A stretch of 64,000 nt of DNA from Pontederia crassipes (GCA_030549335.1 CM060188.1:45039696-45103695); one strand, 5' to 3'; numbered from the stretch's first letter, positions 1-12,399 are shown. The notes: generated by a model from the sequence alone, not told the origin. A program made the numbers and translations.

Positions 1-277
1 TTTAAATTGAGATAAAAATTGAGAAATTCTTGATTGTCCCATTTTAATTATAAAAAATAAAATAAAATAATAAAATATTTAATATATTTATAAATGTGAT
101 AATTATTAATTAAATTACATATATAATAGTATAATATATATAAGATATGCATATAATAAAAATATAAAATTTTACATAAATATAATATTTTAGAATAATT
201 TCATATTAATATTATATATATTACCAAATAATTTTTATAACTCGGATTTAGTTCCGACACAATCTCGATCCGATATT

Positions 278-381
278 AAGAAATGAGACTCGAGATCTCA
301 TTATCTATCCGGTCGAGAAGAAATTAAATTTTTCGGATTGGTGCTGCCGGGTAAACGAATTGTCCCAGCTCTTGCTCACCC

Positions 382-420
<39 letters not shown>

Positions 421-525
421 AAGAAATGAGACTCGAGATCTCATTATCTATCCGATCGAGAAGAAATTAAATTTTTCGGATTGGTGCTGCCGGGTAAATG
501 AATTGTCCCAGCTATTGCTCACCCC

Positions 526-575
<50 letters not shown>

Positions 576-700
576 AAATGAGACTCGAGATCTCATTATC
601 TATCCGTCGAGAAGAAATTAAATTTTTCGGATTGGTGTTGCCGGGTAAACGAATTGTCCCAGCTCTTGCTCACCCCCAATATATATATATATATATATAT
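278..700. repeat. Three tandem copies of a ~110-bp unit separated by (TA)n tracts
   Basis: A unit beginning AAGAAATGAGACTCGAGATC recurs at about 278, 421 and 573. Each copy ends in a CTTGCTCACCCC-type sequence followed by a long alternating TA tract. The period is about 143-152 bp, and copies differ by only a few bases. Short reading frames through this region encode Ile-Tyr runs from the TA tracts and are not genes. It could be a local expansion of a transposon end. The family is not recognised. Confidence 0.8.
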
Positions 701-880
701 ATAGTTAAGTGTTAAAAAATTAAATTAATAGGTGTGAATCAATTCTACATCATATTCACGATTCACTATATTTATATTTAATATATGGTCACTATAATAT
801 TAATAAATATTTGAAAGGAAAACATATGAAAATATAAAATTAAGATTCTTGTGTTTAGTAGTATTTTAAGTACTATCAAG

Positions 881-1422
881 CGTTTATCAAAATAGGACCG
901 GACATGTCGGTCTAGCTCATAACCAAATGGAAGCAAGCTAGTTTGATCCGAAAATCGAAAGGGGAGTTAGATCAATTTAGATTGAATTGAATCGGTGAAA
1001 GTGAAAAGGAAAAGAAAACGAATAATCGATAAAAAAAAAGGGAGAAAATGGAAATGAGATAAATTAAAAAAAAAGGAAAAAGAGGGGGAAAATGTGATAA
1101 TAATTGTAGGAATGGTAGAACCACAAAATAATAAACAAAAAAATAAGTAATAATTAGAAATAAATTGAAAATGGAAAAGGAATGTATTCTCAGAATTGAT
1201 GAGATGAAAATTTTGGAATGTACTAAAAGTGGGATAATAGTAATATCATTTAATTTTGGAATTGATTTACATTATTTTTATTGCACTGATTATATTTTTT
1301 TTAAAATCATGAGTAATATCATTTAATAAAATATAGTTAAATCCATTGGATTCTATTTAACTGAGCGAATCACAATCCAGTTGGTATGCCGATTCATTCT
1401 CTAGTTTGGTTATAATAACATT
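881..1422. mobile_element. Non-autonomous hAT-like element, 542 bp, with 8-bp TSD
   Basis: The segment is bracketed by the 8-bp direct repeat CTATCAAG (873-880 and 1423-1430). Its left end, CGTTTATCAAAATAGGACCG, and its right end, GGTTATAATAACATT, resemble the terminal inverted repeats of the large hAT element at 17.05-21.28 kb. The interior is AT-rich and A/G-rich with no coding potential. An 8-bp TSD is the hAT hallmark. The left end has several mismatches to the presumed consensus, so this is an old copy. Confidence 0.7.
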
Positions 1423-1430
1423 CTATCAAG

Positions 1431-2900
1431 GCCATTTATATGACCTTAGGATATCTTATAATATTCCTGATGTAATTTATGAAAGATTATAAATTGTTAT
1501 CATCCATAATATCTCTTATGATAAGTGTGTTAGCACATATGTTTCATCTTTATGTTATCAAAAATTGACCAACTACATATAAATATGATTTGTTCCTTTT
1601 ATATTAACGTATATTAAATATGTTTATACTATTTTTTAGGAAATATATGAAAAATTGTCAATTTTGTCATTTGGACACAAATTTAAATTTAAATTCCTAT
1701 AAAATATCATTTTCTAAATAATTTATTTAAAAATGGATATATTCTTTATTTACACGTAATGTCTGAAATAAAAAACTTGGAAATATAACATCTAAATACT
1801 GCAAATTTTGATGATAGTTTAAGAAGATCATAAGTCCAACCGTCCTTAGGTTAGTAACTATTATAGATAAGTTTCAAAGGGTCATCTAATTTCTTAGGTG
1901 ATTAACTATTAGGGACACTTCCATAGTAGTAGAAATATCAAGAGCAATTAGGAACAAGTTCAAACTGTAGTTTTTTCAACACCTTTCTTATAAATTCTTC
2001 TTAAAAAGGTCAGACAAGCATGATTCTTTTGATCCTTTGTAATTCTTTTACTTTCTAATTTCATGTTCTTACGGTGAACAACAAACTATAGTTCATTTAA
2101 ATATATTCAAATTATTGTTGGAAATGAAACACCAACTAAAACTTGTCATCATAATATCTTAATTAAGTTCTTCTGAGATTATAAATTTTCTTAGTTATAC
2201 TAGCTCTGAGTCAAGCTCTAGAATCAATTATTTCTTTATGAAAAGTTGTGTCTCAATGATTCATCGCTCTTTTAATTTCTATGATAACTAGTGTAAATTA
2301 TAAATTTTATTATAGTTTGTATACTTTATACAAATAAATGAAACTAATGTCATGAACTTGTAGAAGTCCATTTTAGAATTCAACTAGAATCATCTTGATA
2401 GTCTAATATACTAAAAGTTATAATTTTTATGGTGAATATCTTCTAGAACGTAAAGATAAGACTGGAAACAACATATCATGAACAAAATTATGAATTCGTA
2501 TATTTTCAATAAGAAAGTCAAGTTTCATAAGAAAAAATGGAATTTTTGTATGATACATTGTCACACGGAATGCATTAAAATTTTAATCTCAACATCCCAT
2601 AACTTGTCAACACACAAAAAAGGAGAATATATATTCGCATATGTGAAATTATTTTATCCGAATCGAATAGGTGATATAGGGTATGAATTTTCAATTTAAT
2701 GAGTTGTGGCTTACTCGTTATTATTTGAATATTTTCATATCAACAGAACAATCACGTGGTTGTGCTTGAAGATTCCTTATTCATATTGGAAATATTTTTT
2801 CACATAAAATACAAATGAACTTTTAGGTCTTTAGTGGTTATTTTGTGAGAAAATCTGACTCGTTCTAATGTATAATAGTGTGTAAAATGTTAACTATTTA
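1431..2900. other. AT-rich intergenic DNA, no gene seen
   Basis: Very AT-rich sequence without an open frame of convincing length or composition. The 73-residue frame at 2478-2699 has no recognisable domain and the same base composition as its surroundings. No repeat borders were identified. Confidence 0.6.
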
Positions 2901-3056
2901 GAAATACATTTTAAAACGTATAAGTTTAAATTAGTGTGTATTTGCTTTGAGGTCAACTGGGATCTACTTTTGTGTTGGAAATACATTTTAAAACGTATAA
3001 GTTTAAATTAGTGTGTATTTGCTTTGAGGTCAACTGGGATCTACTTTTGTGATCTA
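2901..3056. repeat. Tandem duplication, period 77 bp
   Basis: A block starting GAAATACATTTTAAAACGTA at 2901 is repeated almost exactly from 2978. The second copy ends with a further 13-bp duplication of GATCTACTTTTGT. The near-identity of the two copies suggests a recent event. No gene overlaps it. Confidence 0.9.
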
Positions 3057-3915
3057 CTTTTGTGTTGTGGTCAATAAGTTGACAATATTGATATGAATAT
3101 ATGATTCTATTTGATAAGCAAGATGCTTTCACCATGTGAAATTGATCAATCATGTTATCACGTAAAGTTTAAATTGGGGTTTGACATAGATGTGCAATGA
3201 TTTTTTTTTGTTATTTTTTTGCATAAGTATAGGAATGTTGGTATGTTCAATTAGTCATGGCATCAACTTTGATGCCAATAAACTATCTTCATTTTTCCTC
3301 TAATGTTAGAATAAACATACATAAACTATATAAAACAAACTATGGAAGTGTAAAAATAAAATAAACACATAACCTTTAACTATAACATAAGTGTACCTTG
3401 TGAGCAGTTCAGTTGTTTTGATCTTTCCTGCCCTCACTAATACATTGTGTTCATAATAAAGATTTTACAATTTAATGGCAACACAATATGATGGAAACTT
3501 CCAAGTCCTAGTATGAATTAAGGTCTATGGTCAATACTAAAAATATTTATAGGCCTTCTTTCATCAAGAAAACTCCCTTATGTAGTTAATATAAAATATT
3601 TCTTTTAGAAGTTATAAAACAACTTGGTATGTCTTAAATTAGTATAATTTCTGTGATAATATCTTACCATATGAATTTAATAAGTTATTGAATATTCAAG
3701 TCCAATAACATATTCACATTTTTCACATTACTTAAAATGGATATGAAATTCACATAATACAGGAGGACCCGGGTCAGATGTGGTCCCATATATATTATCG
3801 ACAGTGGTAGTATCGCTAGAAAAATGAGGTGGAGTGGGGAAATAATGTATACATTGTATATTTTATTTTGTGTTTTCGCCCATATATGTTTTTCCTTATA
3901 TGACATGTAAAAATT

Positions 3916-4866
3916 AATGCTATTAAAATTGGACCGAATCAACAAGTTCAATTGGTTCAACTATGAACCAGTAGGTGATCTGATTCAGTTCGATGCAAAA
4001 AAAAAAAAAAAAAAAAAAGAGAGTGACATCATAGGAGAATGAATTGGAAAAAAACCAAGGAACTAGCAAAAATGGTTCAACATCAAAAGATAAAAAAAAA
4101 ACAAGACCACAATCAGTTAAATGGAAAGAAAATTTAATGTGCCAATCTAACTAGAAAAATATAAATGTACGCAACTAATCTCAATATGCATGTGCAGACG
4201 AGCAAGAAGGCAAAATGAAGGAAAGAAGCAAAATAAATAAATAAATATAGAGAACTAAAAAGATGATGAAATGAAAATGAAAAACTAAAAATTAGAAGAA
4301 AAGTAAAGATGGGATTAGTAATAAAAGAGAAAGATCTGAAATGGAAAGTATAGTATTTTGTTGAAAGAATTAATGAATGAGATGTGAGAAAATAGAAAAA
4401 GTAAAAATGAAACCGAGTATAAAGGACAAATGAAATAAAACAAGTTGATTATACAATTTAGTTTGAATTTTGATACAATAAAATAAGGTTAAAATGAGAA
4501 TATATCTCATTTTTGTGTTATAATTTATGGTCACATGGTATGTTAACTGACCTATTATAAAAGTAAATTTTATTATACAATAAGTTGATGGAATAATTTT
4601 CTAGTGTGCATTGTATGCTCATTACAAGTATTTTCAATATTACTATTTTATTTTATACACATAAATAACTTTTATCATTACTTGTTTATTGATATGTTAA
4701 CATCAAAGTTTTTGTTTTCTAATAAAATATCATCTATGATATATTTTAAAATATTAAAAATATTATTTTAAAAAATTGTTTCTATTAGATTGAACTCAAT
4801 TGAAATGATTCAATCATGATATAGTTGACATGTTGATATGATCTTCGGTCCGGCTCTAAAACATGG
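3916..4866. mobile_element. Degenerate hAT-like non-autonomous element, ~951 bp
   Basis: The left end AATGCTATTAAAATTGGACC and the reverse complement of the right end, CCATGTTTTAGAGCCGGACC, both resemble the hAT family end at 17.05 kb. The flanks TAAAAATT (3908-3915) and TAAAGATT (4867-4874) form an 8-bp TSD with one mismatch. The interior contains a run of more than 20 A (about 3997-4018) and no coding frame. This is likely a decayed relative of the 17-kb element. Confidence 0.6.
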
Positions 4867-4874
4867 TAAAGATT

Positions 4875-5640
4875 TTTCGGACTCAACAAGTATTCTATGA
4901 AAATCTTAGAAGTCATTGAAAACTATAAATAGAGGTTCTTGTAGGTAGATAAATTTGTGTATGAAGCTTTAGAGTTGTGCTATTATACTAAAGAAAAAAT
5001 TTTGAACCTCAATGATGATTGTTGGACGAGTATGCATGGTAACTTGACATTTGCATCTTACAATGATCTAGATATCACCAAAAGTGACAAGTTCTATTTT
5101 CTACCTTATGTTTTGATGCTCTCTCCTTATACTTTTATGTTTAATCTTTTATGCAATAGAGATCTTTATTATTTCGAGTAACATTCATGAATCTATTTGA
5201 TTTTTTGAATAATATATATATATATATATATATTGGTTTTTACCGAGATTATTATATTATGAAATCATATTACAAATCTAGTATTGGTGATTTGTTTTAG
5301 AATTGCTTGTTGCTCTATAAATTGATTTTTAACTTATGAGTTATACAGTTGAGAGTTAAATATCTTATACCATAATCCGGCTTAATATTGAAACTTGTTC
5401 CTTATCATTTATAACTCAACTATTATTATATGAGTAGATTAGTTAAATCCATTATGTCCTGATGTTTTAGTAGGAGAATTAAGGTATTGCTAATGTTCAA
5501 AAAGAAAATATAAATAACTGCACACATATAATTATACACTTTATAACAATTTTATTTGTTATATAATATACACATGAGTGCTTGCCTTTAGTCCATCTTG
5601 ACCTCGCCATCATGACCAACTTGTGGTTCGGCCATTGGGA
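4875..5640. other. AT-rich intergenic DNA with a (TA)n tract
   Basis: No gene was recognised. An alternating TA tract lies at about 5213-5233. The 74-residue frame at 4957-5181 shows no domain and is not called. Confidence 0.55.
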
Positions 5641-5654
5641 ATACTCAATCTCCT

Positions 5655-6300
5655 TGATAATACTTTGGCGAACCCAGACTAAAAAAGTGAGGGGACCAAT
5701 TTTGAACTGACTACCTCTCACAAGTCTCACAAGCAAAGCTATCACTAGAACAACGAGGATCTAATTTAGTCAAAATGGCATATGATATTATTTAAGGGGG
5801 GCCAAATGGAGCTTTTTACCTTAACATTTAGATTTTAATATATATAATTAAAAAAACTAAAAAATTTAAGGGGGTCAGACCCCCCTCACTGAGTCCGCCC
5901 CTAAGAGTATATATGTACATATGCATATATACATATATAAAAGATTTAACTTTTTATTAAATTTAATATTAGTTTCTTAGATTTAATCTTGACTATATAA
6001 TCATCATTCAATAATTTAAATTCATTGAATGCATATTGAATCTACAATTTTTTATTACATATTACTTAAACTATATATATATATATAGAGAGAGAGAGAG
6101 ATACTTATACTGCTATGTATGAACAATTAATATCGAGATCCTAAATTGAGAGAAAGAGCATATCACTTAATTCTCTTAAATTAAATTAAAATTTATTAAA
6201 TTAAATATTTTTAAATATAATTGAATAATGAATTAATATTTTATTTTTATAATAATATTTTGGCCCCCCCTTAAAATTTTCCTGGGTTCGTACCTGAGGG
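5655..6300. repeat. Degraded transposon fragments with C/G-run motifs
   Basis: The segment holds GCGAACCCAGACT near 5669, GGGGGTCAGACCCCCC near 5873 and, inverted, GGCCCCCCCTTAAAATTTTCC near 6261 followed by CTGGGTTCGTACC. These pieces resemble each other in opposite orientation and look like the two ends of an old repeat. The class cannot be assigned. A (TA)n(GA)n microsatellite lies at about 6075-6102. Confidence 0.4.
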
Positions 6301-6456
6301 GAGGTAGTTAAAGCCAAAGATGGCAAAGCTAATGACCATCATCCACCTAGCTACAATTAAGGTGAAATCACAGGACTTATCCCAAAATAAAGCTGTGGCC
6401 CTCCCCGTGCACGCATGCCTTCGTGATCCATTCTATATGCATTTTGTACGTACTTG

Positions 6457-6464
6457 TATAAATA
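6457..6464 (+). promoter_or_regulatory. TATA box of the PMEI-like gene
   Basis: TATAAATA lies 113 bp upstream of the ATG at 6570, a normal distance for a plant core promoter with a short leader. Between them is a pyrimidine-rich leader, a run of CTC/CCCTCT at about 6501-6552. Such CT-rich tracts are common near plant transcription starts. Confidence 0.65.
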
Positions 6465-6569
6465 GATCCCCACACCGCCTTCTTCTTCCAAGCAATCAAT
6501 CCTCTCTCTCTCCCCCTCTCCCTCTCCCTCTCCCTCTCTCTCTCCCCTCCACCGATCATATATCCAACC

Positions 6570-7130
6570 ATGGCCAGCAACGCAGCCTTCTCCGTCCTCC
6601 TCTTCGCCACAGTGCTCGTCTCTGCATTCGCCGCGGCGACGTCCAGCGGCGCCCCCGTCCTCCACTCCATCGCGTCGGACGAGGCCAACGTCCTCTCCAT
6701 CTGCGACCACGCGAGCTTCCCGAAGCTGTGCCGGGCGCTGGTCCCAACGCTGAGCCACCCGGTAACAGCCATCAGCCTCACCGAGGCCGCGGTGAAGAAG
6801 GCCGCCTTGAAGGGCGAGGAGGCCAAGGCCGCCACAAAGAGGTACATGGCGGTGCCGGAGACGAAAAAGGAAGTGAAGGAGGCCCTGCAGGTTTGCTACA
6901 AGAGCTTCGACGCCGCGGCCGACCAGCTGACCGAGGCCGGCAAGCTCCTCAAGCAGGTCGGCCTGCACGAGAAGGTGATGACCAAGATCCAGGGCGCCCT
7001 GGCGGTCCTGAGCGACTGCGACGACGCGTTCAACGAGTTCCCGTGGGTGCCGTCGCCGGTGGCGCACATCACCAAGCACATGGAGCGGCTGACCAGCAAC
7101 AGCCTTTCCCTGGCCATCGGCGCCTACTAG
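6570..7130 (+). CDS. Pectin methylesterase/invertase inhibitor (PMEI)-like secreted protein
   Basis: An intronless 186-residue protein. Residues 1 to about 22 are a hydrophobic signal peptide, so it is probably exported to the cell wall. The mature part has the PMEI arrangement: a Cys pair at 45 and 54 in the N-terminal hairpin (SICDHASFPKLC) and a second pair at 109 and 150 that would staple the four-helix bundle. Family members inhibit pectin methylesterases or acid invertases, and sequence alone does not say which. The start is the first ATG after the TATA box at 6457 and sits in ACCATGG context. The coding region is strongly GC-rich against AT-rich flanks, as is usual for monocot exons. 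Long frames on the opposite strand and in other phases are shadows. Confidence 0.9.
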   Translation: MASNAAFSVLLFATVLVSAFAAATSSGAPVLHSIASDEANVLSICDHASFPKLCRALVPTLSHPVTAISLTEAAVKKAALKGEEAKAATKRYMAVPETKKEVKEALQVCYKSFDAAADQLTEAGKLLKQVGLHEKVMTKIQGALAVLSDCDDAFNEFPWVPSPVAHITKHMERLTSNSLSLAIGAY

Positions 7131-7938
7131 CTTTAACTAAATAAGTGGACGGACCACGCATGCAAATTGGATGGAGAGGCATCAAAGCATGCAATGCACA
7201 ACCCGGCCGTGATGGCTAATCAATTAATAATTTTTACGTTATGTTATGTTATGTATGAGGTAATAATGGCCATGCAACCACGTACGTACGGGAGAGATTT
7301 GAAGATGAGTCACAAAGCCACTTTTCTAGTCATGGCAGCTGGCAGCATGCAAATAAACTTTCTTTTTATCCATCTAATTTCTCAAAAGAAAATTTATCTC
7401 CTCTAAGTTCATTTCTAATCGAAATCGAAAATCATTTTATCAATAAGAATATCAAAGGAAACTCTGTCTAGATTATAGAAAGATTCAAATTGTATCCACA
7501 TTCAATAGTATAAATGTATTATACTATTTTTAAAGTTCTTGTTATTTTATTATGTAATAATTAGTTATAACATACTACAATCCTATTCAAATAAATATAA
7601 TCCACCATAGAATATATCAACAAATACATGCATAGATAAATACTATAATTATATTGTACACATATCATATTCCAATCAAAAACTATATTCAACTCTGGAT
7701 TTAGATTTAACAAATAACTTAGATAAATAGTCTCAAATTTTCCAAATACCGAATGGTCGTGCCTGGACCGGACCGGGCGGCAGAAAATCGTGTGGACCGT
7801 GTGCCGGGGCCGTGCTGCATGCAAAGGTTTTCTATCTCTAGTAACATATAGCAAATAACTGATACTTTTAAGTGCAACATGTATATGGTTCGTGGATAAT
7901 GTAGTATTCGTTAATGAGTACATCATGAATCCTTGCTA
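7131..7938. other. 3' flank of the PMEI-like gene, no further gene
   Basis: It contains the presumed 3' UTR and then AT-rich spacer up to the LTR element. Frames here (for example 7167-7406) lack domains. Confidence 0.5.
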
Positions 7939-7943
7939 AATGA

Positions 7944-8360
7944 TGTTACAACTCCAACAGCTATAAACAGGCAAGGTGATGAAGGAAGAGAAAGTCAAGT
8001 GCGAAGAAGATGAAGACCAACATATCTGGCAGATTATGAAGTAGCATTTTGATGTAATAAAAAATAGAGTAATAAAAACATGTACTAAGAAAAGGCGTAA
8101 CTAACTTTTGGAAGGTATAAAAGAAGACAGAACAGACTTGTTTGGAGGTATCTGGAATCAGTTGTAAGGCATCCGCTTTGTGATGATATTGGAGCTGTGG
8201 AGCTCGAACACCACGTTTTCTTTCTTCCCTGTATGAATTCCCTTCAATTCCTCTTATCTCTATGCAATTTCTTGGCATTTTGCCCTGCAAGCCTATCCAT
8301 CCAAGGTATCTGTCGACGTTAGAAGCTTGTACCGTGTTGGATCATGAGTTGGATCTAACA
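7944..8360 (+). repeat. 5' LTR of the gypsy element
   Basis: It starts TGTTACAACTCC and ends GGATCTAACA. A TATA box, TATAAAAG, lies at 8116-8123 and would define the U3/R boundary region. Immediately downstream is ATTTGGTGTTTTCATCG, the primer-binding position. It is not the common initiator-Met type TGGTATCAGAGC. Confidence 0.92.
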
Positions 8361-8406
8361 ATTTGGTGTTTTCATCGAACTGGATTCAAGATTGCTGGCA
8401 TCCTCC

Positions 8407-9430
8407 ATGGCTGAAGGTACGAGATGGTCAAGAATGGAAGAAACAATGGGTAAACTCCAATCTTTTATGGAACAACAATTTCAGGCTGTTAATGCTATAA
8501 TGGATACACTCAATATGAAGTATGATGATCTGAATCAAAGATTTACTGCATCTGCTCAACATGTTTCTTTTACTTCTGTTCCTGATGAATCGAGTAATCC
8601 CTCCATGTCTGGTACTCCTTCTCTTGATACACATGCAATTTTAAAGAATGTTAAATTGGAGATACCCAAATTTTGTGGGAATGATCCTTTGGATTGAATT
8701 TTCAAGGCTGAACAATTCTTAGACTTCTATAATATTTCAGAAGAAGCAAGAATCACTATAGTATCCTTTGCATTTGAGGGTGTTGCTTTACAATGGTATA
8801 GATGGATGCATAAAAACAAACAAATTAATTCATGGGCTCAGTTTATCAAGGCTTTGGAAATCAAATTTGGTCCTTCTGAATTTGAGGATCACCAAGGAGC
8901 TTTATCGAAATTAACACAAACAGGAACTGTTCTTGATTATCAGTCTCAATTTGAAGCATTGTCTAATCGTGTGCATGGGTTATCTGAATCATTTTTGTTA
9001 TCTTGCTTCATATCTGGCCTTAAACCTAGATTCGTAGAGAGGTCTTAGCTTTTCAACCTAAGTCACTGATGCAAGCTATTGGTTTGGCTAAACTTCAGGA
9101 AGAGAAATTGTTGGATGTTTCTGTTGTGGCTATCCCACATTACAATAGATCAATTTATCCTGCTTCCTCTTCTATTTCTAAATCATTACCAGTATCTGTT
9201 ACTACTGCTAGCTCTCATGTACCTAAACTGCCTACAACTCCTCTTTTGCCTATTAAAAGGTTATCTCCAGCTGAGTTGTTGGCTAGGAGGGAAAAGGGAC
9301 TCTGTTATAACTGTGATGAGAAGTTTCAAAAGGGTCATAAATGCAAACCAAAGTTTATGCTATTATTAGCTATGGAAGAAGAGGAATCTGATACAGCTAG
9401 AGAATTCTGTGAGCAGGAGGAAGTACATGA
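8407..9430 (+). pseudogene. gypsy gag (capsid and zinc knuckle), broken
   Basis: The capsid region contains the usual plant gypsy block around FALKQWYRW-like sequence, read here as VALQWYRWMH. The CCHC knuckle is at 9303-9344 in the C-X2-C-X7-H-X-C spacing typical of plant gypsy Gag. Breaks: an in-frame TGA at 8695-8697 replaces a residue after DPLD, and a frameshift just before 9046 separates ERS from the continuing frame near 9069. The start chosen is the ATG at 8407. The gene lies directly behind the 5' LTR and continues into pol. Confidence 0.85.
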
Positions 9431-10818
9431 CTCTTTAGAAATCAGCCTTCATGCATTATTTGGAATGGTAGTTCCCCAAACATTGAGGCTACTGGGAACT
9501 ATTGATGGCCTTCCAATTACAATTTTAATTGATAGTGGCTTTACCCATAATTTTATTAGAGAGTCCACTATACCCAGATTAAAATTACAAATTGTTCCTT
9601 CTTCCCATTTTAATGTGATGATTGGTAATGGTGACAAATTGAAGTGTGCTGGCTTATGTGCTCAAGTGAATTTTCATATACAGAGTTTGAACTTTATTGA
9701 TGATTTTTATGTCTTACCTATAGAAGGGGCAGATGTGGTCTTGGGCGTGCAGTGGTTGCAGAAATTGGGTCCTATTACTATGGACTATTCTAAGTTGTCA
9801 ATGGCTTTTGAATGGAACAGCCAGAAGGTGGTCTTATCTGGACAAAATTTTATATCTCCTACATCTGTTGGTCAGCATCAGCTCAGAAGATTGTTTCAAT
9901 TAGAGGAAATTATGTCATGCTTTCAATTGATAGTTCAGTCTCATGATAACTCTAAATCCACAACATCTTATATTAGAGTGCAGAAAGTTTTGGATAAGTT
10001 TACACCAATTTTTGAGGAACCTAATGCTTTACCACCCTGTAGGGATGTTCAACATCCTATCCATTTAATTCCTGACAGTAAGCCTATTAATGTGAGACCT
10101 TACAGATATCCACATTTTCAGAAGGCTGAAATTGAAAAATTGGTCAAGGAAATGTTAGCTCAAGGAATTATTCAGTATAGCACCAGCCCTTTTTCCTCAC
10201 CTGTTTTATTGGTTAAAAAAAAGATGGTTCATGGCGTTTTTGTGTTGATTACATAGCCTTAAATGCTATCACTATCAAGGATAAGTTTCCTATACCAACT
10301 ATTGATGAATTGTTGGATGAACTTCATGGAGCTCAAATATTTTCTAAATTGGATCTAAGAGCTGGATATCATCAAATCAGAATGCATCCTGCAGATATTA
10401 ATAAGACTGCTTTTCGAACTCACGAAGGTCACTATGAATTTTTGGTAATGCCTTTTGGTCTTACAAATGCCCCTTCTACCTTTCAGGCCATTATGAATAG
10501 GTTGTTTGCTCCATTCCTTCGAAAGTTTGTTATTGTATTCTTTGATGACATTCTAATATATAGTTCAAACTTGGAGTGTCACTTGCAACATTTATCAATT
10601 ACATTGCAGTTATTGCAAGATAACAGTTTTTATCTTAAGAGGAGTAAATGTTGTTTTGCTCAAACTCGGACTGAGTATCTAGGGCATATTGTATCAGGTC
10701 AAGGAGTAGAACCTGATTCTCAAAGGATACAATCAGTCCAACAATGGCCTATTCCTAAGTCTGTTAAACAATTGAGAGCCTTTTTGGGATTGGCTGGATA
10801 TTATCGTCGATTCGTAAA
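9431..10818 (+). pseudogene. gypsy pol, 5' part: protease and reverse transcriptase
   Basis: The aspartic protease shows LIDSG at about 9528-9539, followed by the flap region and a GADVVLGVQWL block. Reverse transcriptase follows, with [25 protein letters not shown] and the catalytic pair in [10 protein letters not shown] (10544-10549), then the thumb motif [15 protein letters not shown] run of eight A at 10215-10222 is out of phase, so the frame breaks just before the RT motif that should follow VKKK. The reading frame is cut after YYRRFV by the CACTA insertion at 10819 and resumes at about 14396. Confidence 0.9.
10816..10818. repeat. TSD of the CACTA insertion, left copy (AAA)
   Basis: AAA precedes CACTA here and follows TAGTG at 14396-14398. 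Removing the insert and one AAA restores continuous RT-RNase H coding across the site. Confidence 0.85.
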
Positions 10819-10844
10819 CACTATAAGAAAACTACCTTTTACCG

Positions 10845-11415
10845 ACGGTCCTAACCGTCGGTAAATTTGCCAGATCCATCGGAAATCGCAATTTTCGACG
10901 GTTCTTTCGACGGACAATGATCGTGTGAAAAAGGCTCGTCGCAAATTTTTTGCGACAGTTTCTTCTGAACCATCGGTATTACAGACGGTCTAGCTGGCGG
11001 GCGCGGCAGTCGAACATTAAATATTGACGGTGCGAACCGTCAATATTATCGACGGGCAGGACCGCCGATATATATCGACGGTTTGAACCGACAATAGTAT
11101 TGACGGTTCGAGCCGTCGATATTTATCGGCGACTTAAACCGTCGACAGTATCGACGGTTCATGCCGTCGATATCTATCGGCGGCTTGAACTGTGGAAACT
11201 ATCGACGATTTTAACCGTCGATATATATCGGCGGCTTGAACCGTCGATTTTATCGACGATTAAAACCGTCGACAATCTAGTATCGACGGCTTTTACTCGT
11301 GGGCTACGAACGTCGATAATTGTGTACCGACGGATATAACCATCGGTAAGTATCGAAAAAATCCGCTGAAAATTACAATATTTCAGGTGTTTCCGACGGT
11401 CAGGACAGTCGGAAA
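10845..11415. repeat. CACTA left subterminal repeat array
   Basis: Dozens of short motifs of the form TCGACGGTT and its complement AACCGTCGA recur roughly every 20-30 bp. They are often paired as palindromes around 3-5 bp spacers and joined by ATATATC or ATTATC linkers. In En/Spm such subterminal repeats bind the TNPA protein. Here that role is inferred. The motifs are rich in CG sites. Confidence 0.88.
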
Positions 11416-11880
11416 CGTAAAAAAATTTTAAAAAAAATATTGAATTCACAGATAATTCTCAGATAATACAACACATTTGATAGTTCAATTGAACGGCACA
11501 TATTGAAATATAATCCATCACAGATTGAAATATCGTAATTCACATATAAAACACATCACATCACAGATAGTTCAAACATAAAACATAATCCATGTGTGTT
11601 GTGATAATGGTATCCAAACATGAAACATAATCCATAATTCACAGATTCAATAACGTCAACTATAGTGGAACGAGATAATGGAACGGCATGCTTAATTCAC
11701 AAATTGAACGGCATAACGTCTTCGTCACGACGAAGAGCTGAAGTTCAATTCGCATATCATCTTCATCGCAAAACATCACTGCACAAAATTGAAAATCTAG
11801 GGACTGACGGAGGAGAAGAACGCTCTGTTATGCGAATGCCCGTGGCTGACGGAGGAGCACACGACGTACTGAGAGCTCTA

Positions 11881-12373
11881 GGGACGACCGGCTCCTTTCA
11901 GATTCAACAATCTAGCAGCAAGTGATAGTTCCGAATGACTTTCACACCCAGGCCATAAGGGTTGGCTCGATGCGTTTAGTAAGTCATAAAAATCTCTTGC
12001 TTCTGGATTTGGTGCCTCTTCATTCTGCTCAAATCTAATGTTGTCATACTCAGTTGTAGCTGCATCATAAACAGACTGTTCATATTGCGAAACAAATGTT
12101 GGTTCAGGATCCACAAAATGAAGACCTTCATTTGGGACGCTTGTCGAAGGCGCTCCTTCGCCTAAATCATCCCATTCCCAATAATTTGGTTTGAAATCCT
12201 TTCTATATAAGTGAACTTTGACAGTCTCTATCGTCTGTAACTTTGTGCTAGCACATTTTAAACAAGGACACAGTAACATAATAGTCAACGCCATCTATAA
12301 ATTCTTGTGTCAAGCCTCTACGACCAGAATTATTTCTTTTGTACATCCATCGACGATCGTTCAAGTATGACAT
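11881..12373 (-). pseudogene. Relic of CACTA transposase-associated domain gene
   Basis: Read on the minus strand from 12373, the sequence gives MSYLNDRRWMYKRNNSGRRG and then a GVDYYV block. After a deletion that shifts phase, it continues in the 11878-12294 frame with CPCLKC, VKVHLYRKDF and PNYWEWDDLGE, then DFYDLLNASSQPLWPGC. This order matches the zinc-binding transposase-associated domain at the N terminus of plant CACTA proteins. The segment that should link GVDYYV to CPCLKC is missing, and nothing resembling the catalytic transposase follows. It is non-functional. Confidence 0.8.
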
Positions 12374-12399
12374 AATGACTGCATTATTTGCAAATCATA

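Noticed and set aside
338..574. 78-codon frame with Ile-Tyr runs
   Set aside because: It is a translation of (TA)n tracts and repeat units, not a gene.
278..700. CRISPR-like regular repeats
   Set aside because: Only three long units with TA-tract spacers in a plant nuclear context. A CRISPR array has short repeats and unique spacers.
6320..7144. Long alternative frames (+ and -) over the PMEI-like gene
   Set aside because: They are shadows of a GC-rich exon. Only the 6570 frame has a signal peptide and the PMEI cysteine pattern.
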